This document shows positions 49,221 to 57,793 of a DNA stretch of 64,000 bases, piece after piece. A model generated the notes under the pieces. The model was not told where the DNA came from and searched no databases. It saw nothing but the letters and a program-made list of their open reading frames with translations. The stretch comes from Ramlibacter monticola (GTDB taxonomy: Bacteria; Pseudomonadota; Gammaproteobacteria; Burkholderiales; Burkholderiaceae_C): positions 186,001 to 250,000 of the forward strand of contig NZ_JAEQNE010000007.1 in assembly GCF_016722785.1 (NCBI RefSeq), read 5' to 3'. How positions within the stretch are numbered: position 1 is the first letter of the stretch; the number at the start of each line of letters is the position of its first letter. Position numbers and translations under genes: made by a program.

Positions 49221-50891
49221 TCAACCCGGCTCGTTTGCAACTGGCTGGCCGGGGCTGTAATCGGGCGGGGGCGGCCCGGGATACCAGCGCGCGGCCCGGG
49301 TCACGCCCTGCTTGTGGATGGCCTGCTCGGCCGCCAACTCGCGCAGCAGCACCTGGATCTCGCTGCGCTCCAGCGCGGGCAGCACCTGGCGGAATTCCTC
49401 CATCCGAGCACCCACCTTCCTGTTGCGTTCGATGTGCCGCAGCAGCAGCGCCTTGTTGGTGTCGCGGTCCAGGCCCTTCTTGCGCGTGTACACGCCCTTG
49501 GCGCCCATCGCCTCGTACAGGCGCTGCGACAGCAGGTAGCGCGCCGCCCGGCCCCGCCCGGTCGCTTCGACTGCGCCCATTTCCGCCAGCCGCGGCAGGC
49601 GCGAGCGCAAGGCCTCGTTCAAGGGCTGCTCGCGATGCAGGTGGTCCAGCACGAGGAAATCATGCGTAGAGAAGCCGCGCAACGTATCTTCGCCCAGTCG
49701 CTCCATGAAGCGCACGAAAGCCGGATCGCCGATCAGCCCGTTCAGGGACAGCCGCACCTCATGGGCGCTGGTGCCGGTGAAGTCTGGCAGCGGTTTGCCC
49801 TGGCGAATGGCGCGCTCGAACATCAGGTTCATGCCCTGGCCAGAGCGCTCGATCAGCCCGCAGCGGGCCAGCGCCTCCGCCAGGCGCCGGTTGCGCGGGC
49901 TTTGCTGGTCCAGCACGTTGGCCGGCGTGATGCCCGGCGGAAAGCCTCCCGGGCTCACCACCTCGAGCCGCTGGGCGAACTGGCGCACAAAGATCGAGCC
50001 ACCCAGCCGGTAATCGCGATGCGTCACCGCGTTGAGCAAGGCCTCGCGCACCTGCACTTCGTCGAAGGTGGGCACTTCCAGGCGGAACAAGCCATCCTGG
50101 TAGCTTTGCCGGTCGTTGCGCAGGTTGATGCGCGTCCACAGCGCGTCGTGCCAGGCAAAGAAGCCCTCCCGGTATTCCTCGCGCTCGGCGGCTGGGCCGG
50201 AAGCTTCCGAGGAGCGGTACTCGAACACCAGTTCGGCCTGCGCGAGGTGGCGGCCCAATGCGGGCCGCGTGCCGAACAGGATCAAGGCTGCGTAGGTGAC
50301 GCCGCCGTCGACTAGGAGTTCGGCGTTGGCCAGAGTTTCCGCATCGCTCCAGCCGGTCTTGCGTTCGTCGCGGGTCTTCTGCGCCCAGCGGGCACGGAAA
50401 CCGGCAACGGTCGCCGGCGACAGGTCCGTCAGCGTGGCCGTCCGGCACACCTGGGCCGAGAAGTCCGGGCCGGTCTCGGCGAAGATGGCTTTCAGTTCGG
50501 CATCGCCCAAGGTGGCGAGTTCGTCGCCGGCCCGTTTCAGGTAACGCCCGTCGATTTGCCACGCCGTGCCGGGAAGGCGGCCGGGCACATGTACCACCAG
50601 CACCCGGCCTTCGGGCAGCTTCAGCTCCTCGATCGGGATGCGGTGCGACAGGCGTTGATGTAAGCCGGCCTCGGTGCGGCCCGGTTCGTCGAACGCGGCG
50701 GTGCCGACCACCGTGCGCGGGCGGCGGTCAGTGACGCCAAGGATGATCTTGCCGCCGCCTTCATTGGCCAGCGCCACGCAGTACTGCAGCAGTTTCTCGA
50801 AGTCGTAGCGCGCCTTTGCCTCCTTGAACTCCAGCCGGGTGCTCTCGGGCTCGGTGAGCCACTGCTGGAGTTGTTCGGGCGGCGTGCGCAT
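49221..50891 (-). CDS. AlbA_2 (Schlafen-like) / HATPase_c_4 ATP-binding protein
   Basis: A 556-residue protein. The N-terminal AlbA_2 domain shows ESTRLEFKEAKARYDFEKLL and ALANEGGGKIILGVTDRR. A GHKL-type ATPase domain follows (EALLNAVTHRDYRLGGSIFV, NRRLAEALARCGLIERSGQG), then winged-helix segments (LPRLAEMGAVEATGRGRAAR). The architecture is often labelled putative DNA-binding or RecG-like helicase. It frequently lies inside type I restriction operons, between hsdS and hsdR as here, but its role there is not established. It begins 10 bp after hsdS and ends 101 bp before hsdR. Confidence 0.85.
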   Translation of the reverse strand: MRTPPEQLQQWLTEPESTRLEFKEAKARYDFEKLLQYCVALANEGGGKIILGVTDRRPRTVVGTAAFDEPGRTEAGLHQRLSHRIPIEELKLPEGRVLVVHVPGRLPGTAWQIDGRYLKRAGDELATLGDAELKAIFAETGPDFSAQVCRTATLTDLSPATVAGFRARWAQKTRDERKTGWSDAETLANAELLVDGGVTYAALILFGTRPALGRHLAQAELVFEYRSSEASGPAAEREEYREGFFAWHDALWTRINLRNDRQSYQDGLFRLEVPTFDEVQVREALLNAVTHRDYRLGGSIFVRQFAQRLEVVSPGGFPPGITPANVLDQQSPRNRRLAEALARCGLIERSGQGMNLMFERAIRQGKPLPDFTGTSAHEVRLSLNGLIGDPAFVRFMERLGEDTLRGFSTHDFLVLDHLHREQPLNEALRSRLPRLAEMGAVEATGRGRAARYLLSQRLYEAMGAKGVYTRKKGLDRDTNKALLLRHIERNRKVGARMEEFRQVLPALERSEIQVLLRELAAEQAIHKQGVTRAARWYPGPPPPDYSPGQPVANEPG

Positions 50892-50901
50892 CGGCCGAGG
50901 G

Positions 50902-52053
50902 CTACGAGAGTTGTCCGGAGAAGGCGCGATGTTGGAGTGAAGCGAAGAGGGCGTCCAACGCGGCTAGGGCGGTGCGGTGGCTGACCTTCAGCGCTTCGAC
51001 GGCCTTGATGCGGGTGGCGAAGGTACTCTGAAGGGGGAGCGGCGGTACCGGGATTTCAAATCTCTCGAAGGCTGACTTGTTCAGGATCGGCACTGTGGTG
51101 CTGGCGGCTTGAGCCGCCATCTGACTCTTGAGAAATCGAAGCGCGGCAAGGCCGTATGCGTCATCCACGGTTTCATTCCAATCGACAGCGTTTATCTGTT
51201 GATTGAAGGCGCTCCGAACTTTGGTCATTCCCATTTTGCCAATGGTGCCGATGCAGCACACAAGTGACGCGCCCGCTCGGACTGAGTTGACTTCAACGAC
51301 TCCCTCTTCGGTGAGAGTGCGCTTGGGCGGTTCATCGCATTCGAGATCGCCTGGCGTGATGAATGGCACTGCACCTCCGAACATTCCCTCCTTAGTGGAC
51401 GAAGGTGTCCGGCCAGTCATCACCGTCCCGAGCGCTTTCAGCGGTTTCGAAGGCCAGGACAACGGCAACTCTCGCGGGTCCCCAAACATCTCGATGAACA
51501 TGGACTCCGTGAGGCTGTCCAGTTCCGCCAAGGCTTCCCGGCGCTTCGCTCTTAGCGCATCTGCTTTGTTGAGGATCGCGGCGATGCGGCGTTGTTCAGG
51601 AAGGGGGGGGAGGGGAACCTGTAAGTTCTTAACAATCGCTTGACTGATGTTCGGCTGCGCGCCCCCAACGCCCATCGCAATGATCGCGGGGACTTGACCT
51701 GCGATCGCCCGATAGAGGTATTGGGTGTCCGCAGTCTCGGCGTCAGGCACGATGTGACATACGGCCTGGTTTGTCGTGGCTTCGACCCCAAGAATAGCAA
51801 GCCGCCCAACGGTCGCTCCGTACATGGCAAGCAAAATCGCGCCGGCAGGGACAAGCTTGACGGCGGTTTCTTTAACTGCGGCGTCGGTAACGTGCTCCTC
51901 TGTTTTGACGATCAGACCCTCACGAAGCTCACCAGATTTCACCCAGGGAATCGCGCCTCCCGCGTAGTAGCGCTCCTGTTGGCTGCGCGAAGGTGTGCTC
52001 CCGCTGCCCGTTTGGCAAAAGTCTCCGATACGGGCGGTAGGATGTCGAGTCAT
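50902..52053 (-). CDS. hsdS: Type I restriction-modification specificity subunit S
   Basis: A 383-residue HsdS with two target-recognition domains. The first ends IVKNLQVPLPPLPEQRRIAA, followed by the conserved helix ILNKADALRAKRREALAELD. The second begins KPLKALGTVMTGRTPSSTKE and ends FEIPVPPLPLQSTFATRIKA. Each domain reads one half of a bipartite site, which cannot be predicted by eye. The start overlaps the hsdM stop (ATGA). Its codon use is a little less GC-rich than its neighbours, as is usual for recombining specificity genes. Confidence 0.93.
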   Translation of the reverse strand: MTRHPTARIGDFCQTGSGSTPSRSQQERYYAGGAIPWVKSGELREGLIVKTEEHVTDAAVKETAVKLVPAGAILLAMYGATVGRLAILGVEATTNQAVCHIVPDAETADTQYLYRAIAGQVPAIIAMGVGGAQPNISQAIVKNLQVPLPPLPEQRRIAAILNKADALRAKRREALAELDSLTESMFIEMFGDPRELPLSWPSKPLKALGTVMTGRTPSSTKEGMFGGAVPFITPGDLECDEPPKRTLTEEGVVEVNSVRAGASLVCCIGTIGKMGMTKVRSAFNQQINAVDWNETVDDAYGLAALRFLKSQMAAQAASTTVPILNKSAFERFEIPVPPLPLQSTFATRIKAVEALKVSHRTALAALDALFASLQHRAFSGQLS

Positions 52054-53588
52054 CCGAGCATCCCCTCAAGCTCCTTCATCCCCGCCTGAATTTCCACCTC
52101 AAGCGCAGCCAACCTCGCCAGGATCTCCTTCGGCGGCCGATGCTCCACCGCGTCGTGGACCACGTCCTTGTACCGATTGATCGACAGGTCATACCCGTTG
52201 CCAGCGATGTCCGCCTTCGGCACGCAAAAACTCTGTTCGGTCCGAGCCCTCTGCCGCTCGGCCCCATCCCGCTGCCGCCAGCGCGCCAGCACGTCGGGCA
52301 GGTTGTTCTTCGCATGCTCGGCATCGTTCAAAGCCTGCGCCGGCGTCGCACCCAACTTCGCCTCCGCCAGCAGCGGTTGGCGCTTGTCGTCCAAGCTCCA
52401 GCCGTCCGCCTCCATATCGTAGAACCACACATGGTCCGTGCCACCGGAATTGGTCTTGGTGAAGAACAGGATGGCGGTGGACACGCCCGCATACGGCTTG
52501 AACACTCCCGAGGGCAGCGACACCACGGCGTCGAGCTTGTGGTCTTCGACGATCAGGCGGCGCAGTTCCTTGTGCGCCTTGCTGCTGCCGAACAGCACGC
52601 CGTCGGGCACGATTACCGCCGCCCGGCCGCCGGGCTTCAGCAGGCGAACGAACAGGGCAAGGAACAGCAGTTCGGTCTTCTTCGTCTTGACGATGGACAG
52701 CAGGTCCTTCGCGGTGTTCTCGTAGTCCAGGCTGCCCGCGAACGGCGGGTTGGCGTGAATCAGCGTGTAGGCCTCTTCATCCGTGGCGTGGTCCTGCGCC
52801 AGCGAATCCTTGTAGCGGACGTCGGGATTGTCCACCCCGTGAAGCGCCAGGTTCATGCTGCCGATGCGCAGCATGGTGTTGTCGAAGTCGTAGCCGTGGA
52901 ACATGCCGCCGTGGAAGTGCTCACGCAGTTTGGCGTCGCGGAAGATCTCGGGGTGCCGCTCGCGCAGGTACTCGCCCGCCACAACCAAGAAACCGCAGGT
53001 GCCTGCGGCCGGGTCGCAGATCACGTCCTTGGGCGTGGGCGCGGTCATCTCCACCATCAGCCGGATGATGTGTCGCGGCGTGCGGAACTGGCCGTTCTGG
53101 CCGGCGCTGGCGATCTTGCTTAGCATGTACTCGTACAGATCGCCCTTGGTGTCGCGGTCCTCCATCGGCACATGATCGATCATGTCCACCACCTTGGCCA
53201 GCAGTGCGGGCGTCGGGATGGTGAAGCGGGCGTCCTTCATGTGGTGCGCAAAGGTCGAGCCGTCGCCACCCATGCTGCGCATGAAGGGGAAAACGTGCTC
53301 GCCGACCACGGTAAACATCTCCGCCGGGGCGAAGTTCTTGAACCGCGACCAGCGCAGATCCTGGTAGTCACGACCCTTGGCGTCGGCGCCCGGCGGGTAG
53401 ATGCGGCGCTCGATAGGTTTGCCCAAGCGGATGGCTTTGTTTTCCTCCAGCGTGTGAAGGTCATCCAGCCGGCGCTGAAACAGCAGATAGGTGATCTGCT
53501 CGATGACCTCGATAGGGTTAGCGATGCCGCCGGACCAGAAGGCATTCCAGATGGCATCGACTTGGCTGCGTAGTTCGCCTGTGAGCAT
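52050..53588 (-). CDS. hsdM: Type I restriction-modification methyltransferase subunit M
   Basis: A 512-residue adenine N6-methyltransferase. The HsdM N-terminal domain (QVDAIWNAFWSGGIANPIEV) precedes the catalytic domain. That domain has the SAM-binding motif ICDPAAGTCGFLVVAGEYL and the catalytic NPPFAGSLDYENT (motif IV). A C-terminal helical region contacts HsdS. With HsdS it protects host DNA. It is the first gene of the operon, divergent from a small + strand gene. Confidence 0.95.
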   Translation of the reverse strand: MLTGELRSQVDAIWNAFWSGGIANPIEVIEQITYLLFQRRLDDLHTLEENKAIRLGKPIERRIYPPGADAKGRDYQDLRWSRFKNFAPAEMFTVVGEHVFPFMRSMGGDGSTFAHHMKDARFTIPTPALLAKVVDMIDHVPMEDRDTKGDLYEYMLSKIASAGQNGQFRTPRHIIRLMVEMTAPTPKDVICDPAAGTCGFLVVAGEYLRERHPEIFRDAKLREHFHGGMFHGYDFDNTMLRIGSMNLALHGVDNPDVRYKDSLAQDHATDEEAYTLIHANPPFAGSLDYENTAKDLLSIVKTKKTELLFLALFVRLLKPGGRAAVIVPDGVLFGSSKAHKELRRLIVEDHKLDAVVSLPSGVFKPYAGVSTAILFFTKTNSGGTDHVWFYDMEADGWSLDDKRQPLLAEAKLGATPAQALNDAEHAKNNLPDVLARWRQRDGAERQRARTEQSFCVPKADIAGNGYDLSINRYKDVVHDAVEHRPPKEILARLAALEVEIQAGMKELEGMLG

Positions 53589-53779
53589 GGGGGTAAGTTG
53601 GATCTATGTCAGAGTCGTGCGGCTTGGCGCGGCCAGCGGAGGCTGGAGGGGCATGGAGCATCACGGCTGAGCACATAAGGATATCCGAGCCATTTGCACT
53701 AGCGGCCGACGTGGCACGAAGCGGTAGGAATGCACACAGTCCTGCCCCGCCCGCCAGGGTCCCGGCGTTCCGGGATGAG

Positions 53780-53986
53780 ATGAAGGTGGACAAGGCCCTC
53801 TGGAGCGCATGTCAGAGCGAGTGGGGGCAGGGCGGTGGATACAAAGACCGCGTCGCCGCGCACAACCGGTACTGGTTCCAGCAGGATGAGCACCTAGACC
53901 TGGAAGGCGAGCTGGTGGACATGATCCAACGGGAATGGAGCGGGGCGCTCGCACGAGTGGAGGGGCTGCGAGGGTCGGACGACTAA
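53780..53986 (+). CDS. Small hypothetical protein
   Basis: A 68-residue acidic protein: SACQSEWGQGGGYKDRVAAH, NRYWFQQDEHLDLEGELVDM, then a short helix. The ATG at 53780 gives a compact, plausibly folded product; the frame is open upstream to 53606 but that part looks non-coding. It is the last gene before the right end of the island. No family is recognised. Confidence 0.4.
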   Translation: MKVDKALWSACQSEWGQGGGYKDRVAAHNRYWFQQDEHLDLEGELVDMIQREWSGALARVEGLRGSDD

Positions 53987-54079
53987 GTTGAGGAGGTGCC
54001 GACGCGGCCGAGATCAGTCTCACATGTGCCGGCTTTGTCCCGGCCGGCCCGACAGGGATCCAAACCTGTCCGACTGGCC

Positions 54080-54112
54080 ATGCGGAAACCCCGAGGAAAT
54101 CGGATGCGGAAA
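54080..54112 (+). promoter_or_regulatory. Putative recombinase arm-type sites, right end
   Basis: ATGCGGAAA at 54080-54088 and 54104-54112, 24 bp apart, about 30-60 bp inside the right core repeat. They mirror the pair at the left end of the island. Confidence 0.4.
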
Positions 54113-54142
54113 TCCGCTCCTATTTCCATAGCTGAAAACCGT

Positions 54143-54229
54143 TGGTGCCGGAGGCCGGAATCGAACCGGCACGGTGTTGCCACCGGCAGATTTTGAGTCT
54201 GCTGCGTCTACCGATTTCGCCACTCCGGC
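54143..54229 (-). tRNA. tRNA-Leu (anticodon CAA)
   Basis: An 87-nt gene on the - strand. The acceptor stem GCCGGAG pairs with CTCCGGC and is followed by A and an encoded CCA. The anticodon loop CTCAAAA gives anticodon CAA (reads UUG). A long variable arm (GCCGGTGGCAACACC) and T-loop GGTTCGATTCC are present. Its 3' half (54143-54201) is repeated at 37017-37075, marking it as the integration site of the island. The sequence immediately downstream of the restored 3' end shows no obvious terminator. Confidence 0.97.
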
Positions 54230-54268
54230 GGGAAAAAGAGGCGCGCGAAATTATGGCACAGTGAGGTC

Positions 54269-55171
54269 ATGAACTACCCCACGATCGAGGACGCGATTGG
54301 TCGTACGCCCCTCGTGAGACTGCAGCGCGTCGGTGCGCGGGAGAACGCCGGACGCGGCAACGTGATCCTCGGCAAGCTCGAAGGCAACAACCCCGCCGGG
54401 TCCGTGAAGGACCGCCCCGCACTGTCGATGATCAAGCGCGCCGAGGAGCGCGGCGAAATCAAGCCGGGCGACACGCTCATCGAGGCGACCTCCGGCAACA
54501 CCGGCATCGCGCTCGCGATGGCCGCGGCCATCCGCGGCTACCGCATGGTGCTGATCATGCCGGAAGACCTCTCCATCGAACGCGCCCAGACGATGAAGGC
54601 CTTCGGCGCCGAGCTGGTGCTCACCCCGAAGAGCGGCGGCATGGAGTACGCCCGCGACCTCGCCGAGAACATGCAGCGCGAAGGCCGGGGCCGCGTGCTC
54701 GACCAGTTCGCCAATGCCGACAACCCGCGCATCCATTTCGAGACCACCGGCCCCGAACTGTGGGAGCAGACGGAAGGCCGCATCACGCATTTCGTCTCCG
54801 CCATGGGCACGACGGGCACGATCACCGGCGTGTCGCGCTTCCTCAAGGAAAAGAACCCGGCCATCCGCATCATCGGCGCGCAACCCAGCGAAGGCTCCCG
54901 CATCCCCGGCATCCGCAAGTGGCCGGAGGAATACCTGCCCCGGATCTACGACCCGAGCGCGGTCGACGAACTGGTCCTGGTGAGCCAGGACGAGGCCGAG
55001 GAGATGTGCCGCCGGCTGGCGCGCGAGGAAGGCATCTTCGGCGGCATCTCGGCCGCCGGCGCCTGCTGGGTCGCGCTGCAGCTCGCGCAGCAGGTGGAGA
55101 ACGCCACGATCGTCTTCGTCGTCTGCGACCGCGGCGACCGCTACCTGTCCACGGGAGTGTTCCCTGCCTGA
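54269..55171 (+). CDS. cysM: Cysteine synthase B (O-acetylserine sulfhydrylase)
   Basis: A 300-residue PLP enzyme making cysteine (or S-sulfocysteine) from O-acetylserine. The PLP lysine is in NPAGSVKDRPALSMI near residue 45, and ATSGNTGIALAMAAAIRGYR and SAMGTTGTITGVSRFL bind substrate and phosphate. EGIFGGISAAGACW and the short C-terminus match CysM rather than CysK. It starts 39 bp after the tRNA-Leu 5' end and leads a compact + strand group with NUDIX, TusA-like and mutarotase genes. Confidence 0.95.
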   Translation: MNYPTIEDAIGRTPLVRLQRVGARENAGRGNVILGKLEGNNPAGSVKDRPALSMIKRAEERGEIKPGDTLIEATSGNTGIALAMAAAIRGYRMVLIMPEDLSIERAQTMKAFGAELVLTPKSGGMEYARDLAENMQREGRGRVLDQFANADNPRIHFETTGPELWEQTEGRITHFVSAMGTTGTITGVSRFLKEKNPAIRIIGAQPSEGSRIPGIRKWPEEYLPRIYDPSAVDELVLVSQDEAEEMCRRLAREEGIFGGISAAGACWVALQLAQQVENATIVFVVCDRGDRYLSTGVFPA

Positions 55172-55187
55172 AGCCGCCGCGCCGGCC

Positions 55188-55718
55188 ATGAGCGAGTACC
55201 GCTTCTGCCCGCAGTGCGCGACGCCCCTGCAGTGGCTCGCCCAGCAGGAGGACGGCGGCGAGCGGCAGCGCCTGCGCTGCCCCGCCTGCGCCTGGACCCA
55301 CTGGAACAATCCCACGCCGGTGCTGGCCGCGGTGATCGAGTACCAGGGCCGCATCCTGCTGGCCCGCAACGCCGCGTGGACGCAGAAGATGTACGCGCTG
55401 ATCACCGGCTTCATGGAAGCGGGGGAGACGCCGCGCGAGGGCATCGCGCGCGAGATCGCCGAGGAAACCAGCCTGCGCACGCGCTCCCTCGACCTGATCG
55501 GCGTCTACGACTTCCAGCGGATGAACCAGGTCATCATCGCCTACCATGCCGAGTGCGAGGGCGAGGTGAAGCTGTCCCCCGAGCTCGTGGACTACCGCCT
55601 GTTCGCCTTCGAGCAGGTGCGCTGCTGGCCCGCGGGCACGGGGCAGGCCCTCGCCGACTGGCTGCGGTCGCGCGGCCACGAACCCCAATTCATGGAGCCT
55701 CCGGCGCGCGCGTCCTGA
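55188..55718 (+). CDS. NUDIX hydrolase with N-terminal zinc ribbon
   Basis: A 176-residue protein. A zinc ribbon (FCPQCATPL and RCPACAWTHW) precedes the NUDIX box GFMEAGETPREGIAREIAEE, which matches G-x5-E-x7-RE-x2-EE. The layout is that of NADH pyrophosphatase-like enzymes, shortened. The substrate is probably a nucleoside diphosphate derivative. It lies 16 bp after cysM and 9 bp before the TusA-like gene. Confidence 0.9.
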   Translation: MSEYRFCPQCATPLQWLAQQEDGGERQRLRCPACAWTHWNNPTPVLAAVIEYQGRILLARNAAWTQKMYALITGFMEAGETPREGIAREIAEETSLRTRSLDLIGVYDFQRMNQVIIAYHAECEGEVKLSPELVDYRLFAFEQVRCWPAGTGQALADWLRSRGHEPQFMEPPARAS

Positions 55719-55727
55719 GGAAAACAG

Positions 55728-55955
55728 ATGCAGATCGACAAGGAAATCGACACCCGCGGGCTGAACTGCCCGCTTCCCATCCTGAAGGCCAAGAAGGCGC
55801 TCAGCGACATGCAGAGCGGCCAGCTGCTGCGGGTGATCTCCACTGACGGCGGGTCCATGCGCGACTTCCAGGCCTTCTCCAAGCAGACCGGCAACGAACT
55901 GGTGGACCAGCAGACGGTCGGCGACGAGTTCATCCACGTGCTGCGGCGGCGCTGA
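55728..55955 (+). CDS. TusA-family sulfurtransferase
   Basis: A 75-residue protein with the family signature DTRGLNCPLPILKAKKAL; the cysteine of CPxP carries the persulfide. It ends with the DEFIHVLRRR strand. TusA-like proteins relay sulfur in tRNA thiolation or other sulfur metabolism. The ribosome site GAGGAAAA is 6 bp upstream. Its place after cysM fits a sulfur-related role. Which sulfur pathway it serves cannot be told. Confidence 0.92.
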   Translation: MQIDKEIDTRGLNCPLPILKAKKALSDMQSGQLLRVISTDGGSMRDFQAFSKQTGNELVDQQTVGDEFIHVLRRR

Positions 55956-55969
55956 ACGCGGCCCGCGCG

Positions 55970-56848
55970 ATGGGGACCCAGTCGGCCGGTACGGATCGCG
56001 CGCTCGTCGCGCTGCGCAATGCCGCGGGCGACCAGGCGATCTTCAGCCTGCATGGCGCCCAGCTGCTGTCATGGAAGCCCGCCGGCGCCGGCGACCAGAT
56101 CTACCTGAGCGCGCTGTCGCCGCCGACGCCCGGCAAGGCGGCGCGCGGGGGCACCCCCGTCTGCTTTCCCCAGTTCGCGGAGCGCGGGCCCCTGCCCAAG
56201 CACGGCTTCGTGCGCACCGCCCGCTGGGAGCTGGTCGCACCGGTGTCCTCCGGCGCCGTGGCCGAGGCCCGCTTCCAGGTGGATTCCGGCGCCAGCGCCC
56301 CGCGCTGGGACCATGCCTTCTGCCTCGTGCTGGTCGCACGGCTGGGCCCCGGCTGGCTCGAACTTCAGTTGCAGGCGGCCAACACCGGCCGCAGCGGCTT
56401 CGATTTCACGGCGGCGCTGCATACCTACCTGGCCGTGGACGTGCCGACCGCGCGCCTGCACGGGCTGCAGGGCTGCGAATACGAAGACAACCTCGCGGCG
56501 CTCCGGCGCGAGCGCGAACCGGGTGCCGCGCTGGCGGTCACGGGAGAGATCGACCGCGTCTACCTGCAGGTGCCGCCCGTGCTGCGCCTGCACGACGCAG
56601 CCGCGGAGCGCCGCGTCGTGCAGCAGGGATTCACGGACGCCGTCGTCTGGAATCCCGGGCCGGCCAAGGCCGCGCAGCTCGGTGACATGCCGCCCGCGGA
56701 CTGGGAGCGCATGGTGTGCATCGAGGCGGCCGCCGTCCTCCCGCCCGTGCACCTGCCGCCCGGCAAGACCTGGCGGGGGCTGCAGCGGCTGGAACTGCCG
56801 CAGCTGCCCCAGTTCGATCCGGCGCAGGTCACCCAGGCCGGCGCCTGA
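55970..56848 (+). CDS. D-hexose-6-phosphate mutarotase (YeaD-like)
   Basis: A 292-residue aldose-1-epimerase family protein. GGTPVCFPQFAERGPLPKHG then FVRTARWELV form the substrate pocket, and DFTAALHTYLAVDVP and VVWNPGPAKAAQLGD follow. It interconverts alpha and beta anomers of glucose-6-phosphate or related hexose phosphates. It starts 14 bp after the TusA-like gene and converges with galU copy 2, with only 3 bp between stops. Confidence 0.9.
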   Translation: MGTQSAGTDRALVALRNAAGDQAIFSLHGAQLLSWKPAGAGDQIYLSALSPPTPGKAARGGTPVCFPQFAERGPLPKHGFVRTARWELVAPVSSGAVAEARFQVDSGASAPRWDHAFCLVLVARLGPGWLELQLQAANTGRSGFDFTAALHTYLAVDVPTARLHGLQGCEYEDNLAALRREREPGAALAVTGEIDRVYLQVPPVLRLHDAAAERRVVQQGFTDAVVWNPGPAKAAQLGDMPPADWERMVCIEAAAVLPPVHLPPGKTWRGLQRLELPQLPQFDPAQVTQAGA

Positions 56849-56851
56849 AGT

Positions 56852-57745
56852 TCAGGCCGAAAGGTCCAATCCGCGCAGGTATTCGCGGAAGCCGGCGCCA
56901 ACTTCCGGATGGCGCATGGCGAATTCGACACTGGCTTCCAGGAAGCCGTGCTTGCTGCCGCAGTCGAACCGCCGGCCCTCGTACTGGTAGGCGTAGACGC
57001 CCTCCGGCGCGATCAGCTGCGCGATGCCGTCGGTGAGCTGGATCTCGCCGCCGCTGCCGCGAGGCTGGTTCTTGATCGCATCGAAGACCGCGGGGGTCAG
57101 CACGTAGCGGCCGGAGACGCCCATGCGGGAGGGCGCGTGCTCGGGCGAGGGCTTTTCCACCATCTGCTGCACCTTCACCAGCCGCTCGCCGGCCGGGGTG
57201 CCGGCCACGATGCCGTAGCGCTTGACGTGCTCCAGCGGCACTTCCTGCACCGCGATCACGGAAGCCTGCACCTGGCGGAACACTTCCACCATCTGGGCCA
57301 GCACGCCGGGACCGCCGGCCAGGCCGGTCATCAGGTCGTCGGCCAGCAGCACGGCGAAGGGCTCGTCGCCGACGATCGGGCGCGCGCACAGCACCGCGTG
57401 GCCCAGGCCGAGCGAGCGGGGCTGCCGCACGTAGGTGCAGTCCATGTCCTCGGGGGTCAGGGAGCGCACCACCGACAGCAGTTCCGCCTTGCCCGCGGCC
57501 TCCAGCTCGTTCTCCAGCTCGTAGGCCGTGTCGAAATGGTCCTCGATGGCGCGCTTGTTGCGGCCGGTGACGAAGACCATGTGGCGGATGCCGGCCTCGT
57601 AGGCCTCCTCCACGGCGTACTGGATCAGCGGCTTGTCGACGATCGGCAGCATCTCCTTGGGCTGGGCCTTGGTGGCGGGAAGGAAGCGCGTGCCGAGCCC
57701 GGCGACCGGAAAAACAGCCTTGTTGACATTCGTGAAGTTTTTCAT
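56852..57745 (-). CDS. galU: UTP-glucose-1-phosphate uridylyltransferase (copy 2)
   Basis: A 297-residue GalU, same length as the copy at 19699-20592 and very similar throughout (FPVAGLGTRFLPATKAQPKE, FVTGRNKRAIEDHFDTAYEL, VEKPSPEHAPS). It makes UDP-glucose. Its location among backbone genes rather than exopolysaccharide genes suggests it is the housekeeping copy. Only 48 bp separate its start from the divergent dehydrogenase-like gene, so both promoters must lie in or near that gap. Confidence 0.95.
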   Translation of the reverse strand: MKNFTNVNKAVFPVAGLGTRFLPATKAQPKEMLPIVDKPLIQYAVEEAYEAGIRHMVFVTGRNKRAIEDHFDTAYELENELEAAGKAELLSVVRSLTPEDMDCTYVRQPRSLGLGHAVLCARPIVGDEPFAVLLADDLMTGLAGGPGVLAQMVEVFRQVQASVIAVQEVPLEHVKRYGIVAGTPAGERLVKVQQMVEKPSPEHAPSRMGVSGRYVLTPAVFDAIKNQPRGSGGEIQLTDGIAQLIAPEGVYAYQYEGRRFDCGSKHGFLEASVEFAMRHPEVGAGFREYLRGLDLSA

Positions 57746-57793
57746 CGACCACCTGTAGAGTAGTGGTTAGAGTGTACTGACGGGTCCGCGACA

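Larger units (their letters stand above)
37017..54201. mobile_element. Genomic island integrated in tRNA-Leu(CAA), about 17.1 kb
   Basis: The element is bounded by the 59-bp direct repeats. It contains a tyrosine integrase with a DUF4224-like partner near the left end, DNA-binding and replication-type genes, a type I restriction-modification operon at the right end and several unknown genes. The restored tRNA lies at the right end. No relaxase, type IV secretion, capsid or terminase genes were recognised. It is therefore best described as a non-self-transmissible integrative element (IME or satellite type), though unknown genes leave this open. Confidence 0.88.
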
